From positions 1 through 64,000 of the forward strand of contig CABXKF010000001.1 of assembly GCA_902512765.1 (NCBI GenBank): a DNA stretch of 64,000 bases. Direction: 5' to 3'. Position numbers and translations under genes: made by a program. The notes beneath the pieces are model-generated. The model saw nothing but the letters and a program-made list of their open reading frames with translations, was not told the DNA's origin and searched no databases. How positions within the stretch are numbered: the stretch's first letter is position 1; each line of letters begins with the position of its first letter. Shown one piece after another: positions 59,835 to 64,000 of the stretch. Source of the DNA: an uncultured Pelagibacteraceae bacterium (GTDB taxonomy: Bacteria > Pseudomonadota > Alphaproteobacteria > Pelagibacterales > Pelagibacteraceae).

Positions 59835-61313
59835 CTACGGTAGACAATCAAGATAAGTGTCCAGATCCCATTGAGTTGTTGCACCTAAAAATCTTTCCCA
59901 TTCATCATTTTTATACCAATGAAATACTTTGTACATTTCATCTGGCATAGCTGATTTAATAACCTCATCCTCAGCTAAACGGTCAAGTGCTTGACCAAGA
60001 CTTAAAGGTAATTTTTTAACTTCTTTACCAGCTGCTTGAGCTTCGTACATACTTCTAGACTCTGGTTTTCCTGGATCAATGTTGTTTGATATCCCATCTT
60101 CAAAACATTTTAATAATCCTGAACCCATCAAGTAAGGATTATGCATCGAGTCAACTGAACGATATTCAAATCTTCCTGGTGCTGATACTCTTAATCCACA
60201 AGTTCTATTTTGATATCCCCAGTCTGCATAAACTGGTGCCCAAAAACCTGTATCCCATAATCTTCTATAAGAGTTTACTGTTGATGATCCAATAGCAGTC
60301 AAAGCACCTAAGTGTTTCATAACACCACCAATAGCTTTTAATCCAACTTTACCTGGTAACTGGACATCTTTAGTATCTGGCATAAAAGTATTTGTTCCAC
60401 CCTCAACATAAGTAAATACTTCGTCCATTGCAGGGATAGATTTATGAGATAATTTATTAACTTTATCTTTTCCACCTTTCCACAAAGACATGTTGGTGTG
60501 ACAACCACTTGCAGACACGCCCATAAAAGGTTTTGTCATAAAGCAAGCAATCAAATTAAATTCTCTAGCAACTTGAGCACAAATTTGCCTATAAGTTGAA
60601 AGTCTGTCTGCATTTCTTAAAACATCATCATACATCCAGTTTAATTCTAATTGACCTGGTGCATCTTCATGGTCACCTTGAATCATATCAAGACCCATGG
60701 CTCTTGCATATTTCATTACTTGCATGAAAACAGGTCTTAAAGACTCAAATTGATCTATGTGATAACAATAGGGTTTAGAAAAACCTTTACCAGTCGGCGT
60801 TCCATCTTCATTTTTAGTTAGCCACATCATTTCTGGTTCAGTTCCAACTCTTAACTGATATCCATGTTTTTTCTTAAATTCTTGAGCGTGAATTCTTAGG
60901 TTTCCACGGCAATCTGAGGTTAAATGAGCACCTGGATTATCTCTTTCTTCTCTGTTTCTAAAACAAGTAACAAATACTCTTGCAACTTTTTTATCCCAAG
61001 GCAACTGACAAAAAGTTTCTGGATCTGGAATTCCAACTAATTCTTTTGCTTCTGGTCCATACCCAATATAATTTCCGTGACGATCAACAAATAAGTTTGC
61101 TGTTGCACCATAAACTAATTGAAATCCTTTTTCACAAGTTCTTTCCCAGTGATCAGTAGGAATACCTTTACCTACAACTCTTCCAGTAACAGAAATAAAT
61201 TGAAAAAAAATATATTCAATACCAAGTTCATTAATCTTAGCTCTAACTTGCTTTACTAACTTTGCTCTACCTGGTTGGTTAACGTGTTTGTCTAGATCAG
61301 TCATTATTTTCAT
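59835..61313 (-). CDS. Glutamine-synthetase-family ligase, second paralogue (unknown amine substrate)
   Basis: This 492-residue GS-fold ligase has an N-terminal IEYIFFQFISVTGRVVGKGIP, the catalytic GTEPEMMWL, QGDHEDAPGQLELNWMYDD and TKPFMGVSASGCHTNMSLW. Its late block is NRTCGLRVSAPGRFEYRSVDSMHNPYL. It is 51 residues longer than the GMAS-like copy, with a longer middle (TYVEGGTNTFMPDTKDVQL). It heads the second synthase operon with a strong GGGGGA ribosome-binding site. The preferred ATG is at 61313. Its amine could be ammonia, methylamine or another, and the sequence does not settle this. Confidence 0.83.
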   Translation of the reverse strand: MKIMTDLDKHVNQPGRAKLVKQVRAKINELGIEYIFFQFISVTGRVVGKGIPTDHWERTCEKGFQLVYGATANLFVDRHGNYIGYGPEAKELVGIPDPETFCQLPWDKKVARVFVTCFRNREERDNPGAHLTSDCRGNLRIHAQEFKKKHGYQLRVGTEPEMMWLTKNEDGTPTGKGFSKPYCYHIDQFESLRPVFMQVMKYARAMGLDMIQGDHEDAPGQLELNWMYDDVLRNADRLSTYRQICAQVAREFNLIACFMTKPFMGVSASGCHTNMSLWKGGKDKVNKLSHKSIPAMDEVFTYVEGGTNTFMPDTKDVQLPGKVGLKAIGGVMKHLGALTAIGSSTVNSYRRLWDTGFWAPVYADWGYQNRTCGLRVSAPGRFEYRSVDSMHNPYLMGSGLLKCFEDGISNNIDPGKPESRSMYEAQAAGKEVKKLPLSLGQALDRLAEDEVIKSAMPDEMYKVFHWYKNDEWERFLGATTQWDLDTYLDCLP

Positions 61314-61376
61314 CCCCCAATGAATTTTATTTATTCAAAGTTAGCTGAAAAACTTATTAGTGTCTAGGCTTGAAGT

Positions 61377-62705
61377 TTAACTCCAAGGGAACGGACTGTT
61401 CGATGTAGGGTGAAGTTCACCTTTCTCGTAACGGTTGAATCTAAACGGTTTCAATAAATCACTCTCAGTACCAAGAATTTCTTTTGCAACAAGTTCACCC
61501 ACACCAATCATTTTATAACCGTGATTAGCATCAGCAATCATGTAAACATTTTCTAAAAATCTATCAAAGATTGGAAATGAGTCTGGCGTCATACATCCAA
61601 GACCACCGGATGGTCCTTTTCTATAAAGATCTGATTTACCTTCAAATCTTTTTTGGCAATGAGCTAATGCAGAACACCACATATCATTAAATGCTTCAGT
61701 AGTTTGAAATTCTGGTGAGTCTAAACCGTATGGATCTACATTAACTTTATCAAAATGTTTATCAACTATGTATGGAGAAGTTCCACCTTGAACTCCCAAA
61801 CCTTCAATATCAGGTTTATAATAAATTCCCCAAATTTTTTCTGTGATTAATTTTTTTGTTTTGTCTGAGTATAATGGCGCAGTAGAGTCAACGTGGATTA
61901 CTGGTGGTTGTTTTCCATTATTCATCTTTAAAAAATCTGGCTCAACACCAATTACACCTTCTTGAAGCATCCAATATGTCCACATATCAGTTTCGTGAAA
62001 CTTACCATCTTTGCCTTTAATATTAGCTTTCTTAGGAAGTTCTAACATGTTCCAAAAGTCTCTAGCCCATGGACCTGCTCCAACAACTACTTGTTCACAC
62101 TCTATTGTACCTTTGTCAGTTTCAACTCCTGTAACTGCTTTACTATTACTGCCTCTTTTAAATCCTTTAACTGTTACACCCTTCATAACCTGGACTCCAT
62201 TTGAAGTAGACTTATCTTCAAGTGCTCTAATTGAGTCTTTATTAAATGCGTACCCACCTTTTTTTTCATGAAGTACTGATGTGATTCCTTGAGCTTGCCA
62301 ATCATCAAACATACCTTTCATGTAATCCATGCAATCTTTTTCACCTTCAATAAATTCTGATTCGTAACCAATTGCTTTTTGTTGTTCATAGATAGTTGCA
62401 ACATCTTCGTGCATTACTTCTGGTGAAATTTGTAAATAACCAACTGGGTTATATTTAAATGCTTTAGGATCGCTCTCCCAAACAGAAACAGAGTGAGCCA
62501 TTAATTCTCTCATAGCTGGTTGGAAGTAATTATTTCTAACAACTCCACAAGCAATACCACTTGCTCCAGCTGCAATATCTTTTTTTTCAAGAACTACAAT
62601 GTCGCCAGGATTTTTATAAGTCTCTGAAAGTTTCCAGGCTGTACTTAAACCGTGGATACCACCGCCTATAATTACTACTTTTGCTTTTGATGGTAATGTA
62701 GACAT
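61377..62705 (-). CDS. FAD-dependent oxidoreductase of the sarcosine/dimethylglycine dehydrogenase type
   Basis: This is a 442-residue DAO-fold flavoprotein with FAD motif VVIIGGGIHGLSTAWKLSE near residue 11 and the ASGIACGVVRNNYFQPAMREL flavin loop. It closes with FPIFDRFLENVYMIADANHGYKMIGVGELVAKEIL. It resembles SoxB and the N-terminal half of dimethylglycine dehydrogenase but lacks the fused GcvT domain. A GcvT-family protein is encoded nearby at 63165, so the pair may form a split demethylating dehydrogenase acting on sarcosine, dimethylglycine or N-methylglutamate. The ATG at 62705 follows a 103-bp AT-rich leader. Confidence 0.82.
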   Translation of the reverse strand: MSTLPSKAKVVIIGGGIHGLSTAWKLSETYKNPGDIVVLEKKDIAAGASGIACGVVRNNYFQPAMRELMAHSVSVWESDPKAFKYNPVGYLQISPEVMHEDVATIYEQQKAIGYESEFIEGEKDCMDYMKGMFDDWQAQGITSVLHEKKGGYAFNKDSIRALEDKSTSNGVQVMKGVTVKGFKRGSNSKAVTGVETDKGTIECEQVVVGAGPWARDFWNMLELPKKANIKGKDGKFHETDMWTYWMLQEGVIGVEPDFLKMNNGKQPPVIHVDSTAPLYSDKTKKLITEKIWGIYYKPDIEGLGVQGGTSPYIVDKHFDKVNVDPYGLDSPEFQTTEAFNDMWCSALAHCQKRFEGKSDLYRKGPSGGLGCMTPDSFPIFDRFLENVYMIADANHGYKMIGVGELVAKEILGTESDLLKPFRFNRYEKGELHPTSNSPFPWS

Positions 62706-62808
62706 AACAAAACATTATTTTTTGGAACAAGTAATTAATATAATTTTTTATAGAACTAAAAATTATATATAAAATTTATATATTTTGAAAAATTTCAAAA
62801 AAAACTGG

Positions 62809-63159
62809 CTAATAACTTATGTTTTTTAAGGTGGTTAAATAATCATTAAACTCATTAATAAAGGACTCACTTGGCATAATATTTTTTATTCTCTGATCAG
62901 TTGAAGTTTTTTCTAATCTAAAGAATCCTTTTTCACAAGCTTCGGTAATTATAAGAGCTGATTTTGGCCGAGAGGTTTTAAATAATTTTGTTTTAAGTTC
63001 CTCAACAGATAATTTTTTATTTTCTTTGTATGCCGACATTACTAATAGCATCATATGATAGTGAGAAGGTGATTTTCTAAAAAAATAGTTGCTTGATGTA
63101 TGGGATTGTTTCATCTGATCTTCCCAAAAGTTTAATAGAGTTTTTTTATCCTTAGACAT
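62809..63159 (-). CDS. Small winged-helix-like protein, possible MarR-type regulator
   Basis: This 116-residue basic protein shows LSVEELKTKLFKTSRPKSALIITEACEKGFFRLEKTSTDQRIKNIMPSESF across two adjacent segments (residues about 50-100). That is the helix-turn-helix plus wing pattern of MarR-like regulators (DQR in place of the usual D-x-R). It has no signal or membrane helix. It lies between the GcvT-like gene (5 bp upstream) and the FAD gene, so it may regulate them. It could instead be an accessory subunit. I cannot name a family with certainty. Confidence 0.6.
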   Translation of the reverse strand: MSKDKKTLLNFWEDQMKQSHTSSNYFFRKSPSHYHMMLLVMSAYKENKKLSVEELKTKLFKTSRPKSALIITEACEKGFFRLEKTSTDQRIKNIMPSESFINEFNDYLTTLKNISY

Positions 63160-63164
63160 TAAAT

Positions 63165-64000
63165 TTATGCTCTTACTCTAGATTTTGTTGGATCGTAGAA
63201 TGGAAAAGCAATAACCTTAGCGCCAATTCTTTTTTGATGACCATCTAGTTTCCCTATTTCAACATCAGTTCCAATTTCAGAATATTTTACATCTATTCTA
63301 CAAAGAGCAATATTCTTTCCAAGTTTTGGAGAAAGCATAGCACTAGTTATGACACCAATTTGTGCACGACCTATGTGAACGCAGTCTCCGTGAACCGCTG
63401 GTTCGTGACCGACTAACTCTAGTCCTACTAATTTTTTTTGTGGATTTGCTTTTCTCTTAATTAATTCTTCTTTGCCGATAAAATCATCTTCTTTTGTTTT
63501 AAGTGGAACGGTAAAACCAATTCCAGCTTCAAAAGGATCTGTTTGATCATCAAATTCATAGCCATAAAAAATTAGTCCAGCTTCAATACGAACCATGTCT
63601 AAAGCCTCTAAACCAAGCGGTGTGATATCAAACTCTTTTCCTGCTTCCCAAACTTTATCCCAAACTTCAGCAGCATCTTTTGGATGGCACCAGATTTCGT
63701 ATCCAAGTTCACCAGTGTAACCTGTTCTTGAAATAACAATTGGTGTTCCAGTTTCATGATCTATTCGTGCAATATTAAATCTAAACCACTCAAGTTCGGT
63801 TATTGATGGCTGAATTGGAGCTGTCCAAACAAATTTTTCTAAAATTTTTCTGCTATTAGGTCCTTGAACAGCAATATTATGAATATGATCCGTAGCTGAT
63901 TTGATCCAAACTTTATAGTTTTTCTTTTTAGCTTGTTCTTTTAACCATTCACCACTGTACTCATCTCCACCAATCCATCTAAAGTTATCCTGTCCAAATT
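63165..64000 (-). CDS. GcvT-family aminomethyltransferase-like protein (5' truncated by window edge)
   Basis: The frame is open to the window edge. Translation from 63998 downwards gives FGQDNFRWIGGDEYSGEW, HNIAVQGPNSRKILEKF, SRTGYTGELGYEIWCHP, ITPLGLEALDMVRIEAGLIFYG and GIGFTVPLKTKEDDFIGKEEL, so the visible part is about 278 residues. These are GcvT/YgfZ-type folate-binding signatures with the RTGYTGE-GYE motif and the conserved RIEAG loop. Such proteins move a one-carbon group from an amine to tetrahydrofolate, as in the glycine cleavage system, DMGDH and DmdA. The context of a FAD dehydrogenase favours demethylation of an N-methyl compound. The N-terminus lies outside the window. Confidence 0.85.
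   Translation of the reverse strand, partial: FGQDNFRWIGGDEYSGEWLKEQAKKKNYKVWIKSATDHIHNIAVQGPNSRKILEKFVWTAPIQPSITELEWFRFNIARIDHETGTPIVISRTGYTGELGYEIWCHPKDAAEVWDKVWEAGKEFDITPLGLEALDMVRIEAGLIFYGYEFDDQTDPFEAGIGFTVPLKTKEDDFIGKEELIKRKANPQKKLVGLELVGHEPAVHGDCVHIGRAQIGVITSAMLSPKLGKNIALCRIDVKYSEIGTDVEIGKLDGHQKRIGAKVIAFPFYDPTKSRVRA

Noticed and set aside
62706..62808. Very AT-rich 103-bp spacer considered as an origin or promoter cluster
   Set aside because: It holds only A/T runs with no repeated box or DnaA-like pattern. It is probably an ordinary AT-rich promoter region, too weak to list.
1..64000. CRISPR array, insertion sequence, prophage or tRNA/rRNA gene
   Set aside because: No spaced direct repeats, transposase motifs, phage genes or cloverleaf-like sequences were seen by eye in any spacer.

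Overview
The window is a gene-dense, AT-rich chromosomal segment. Genes sit a few bases apart or overlap, almost no spacer exceeds 150 bp, and there are no rRNAs, tRNAs, insertion sequences, phage genes or CRISPR arrays. The gene content points to a streamlined marine alphaproteobacterium of the SAR11 clade (Candidatus Pelagibacter). It includes branched-chain amino-acid and polyamine ABC transporters, glutamine-synthetase-like and glutamate-synthase-like modules around amtB, a methylated-amine type FAD/GcvT pair, LysE, DMT and TSUP exporters, and an acnA-TPR-BamB-ZapE run. This assignment rests on gene content, composition and compactness, not on a database search.

Layout. Positions 1-6190 hold the 3' end of rodA, then a run with a DadA-like FAD enzyme, a DMT exporter, a 2-hydroxyacid dehydrogenase and msrB. 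A two-gene surface module follows (an inverse-autotransporter-like barrel and a secreted protein), facing grxC and a small DUF2805-type gene. Positions 6254-18469 hold a LysE exporter behind an inverted repeat and one very long co-directional array: SBP, livHMGF, azlCD, a GlaH/CsiD-type oxygenase, a P5C-reductase-like protein, and a second livGFHM set. The second branched-chain-type SBP (19332-20522) is convergent, beyond a TSUP exporter.

Positions 20599-32085 look like a catabolic island read in both directions from a 145-bp leader region. Leftward are a luciferase-like monooxygenase, a DUF1185 protein, an alpha/beta hydrolase, an aldehyde dehydrogenase and a DMT transporter. Rightward are an Asp/Glu-racemase-family enzyme, an ectoine-hydrolase-like M24 protein and a complete PotABCD-like ABC system. 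Positions 32139-40875 hold a FadN-type beta-oxidation protein, a hotdog thioesterase, a membrane-anchored cyclophilin, a secreted HExxH protein, speB with an aldehyde dehydrogenase, argE, a CsaA-like protein and a second LysE protein.

Positions 40883-47396 hold acnA (whose 5' end is out of frame with its only ATG), a TPR protein, a BamB-like lipoprotein, a cupin, zapE and yjbQ. Positions 47409-64000 are all on the minus strand and form a nitrogen/C1 region. Two separate glutamine-synthetase-like plus three-subunit glutamate-synthase-like modules (GMAS/N-methylglutamate-synthase architecture) flank amtB and two tiny membrane proteins. Upstream lie a FAD oxidoreductase, a winged-helix-like small protein and a GcvT-family protein that runs off the window.

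The most notable items are the duplicated ligase/MGS modules around amtB, the uncharacterised divergent island at 20.6-27.5 kb, the GlaH-type oxygenase inside a double liv operon, the barrel/secreted-protein pair, and perfect palindromes at a fixed distance (14-15 nt) from the start codon of all three SBP genes.
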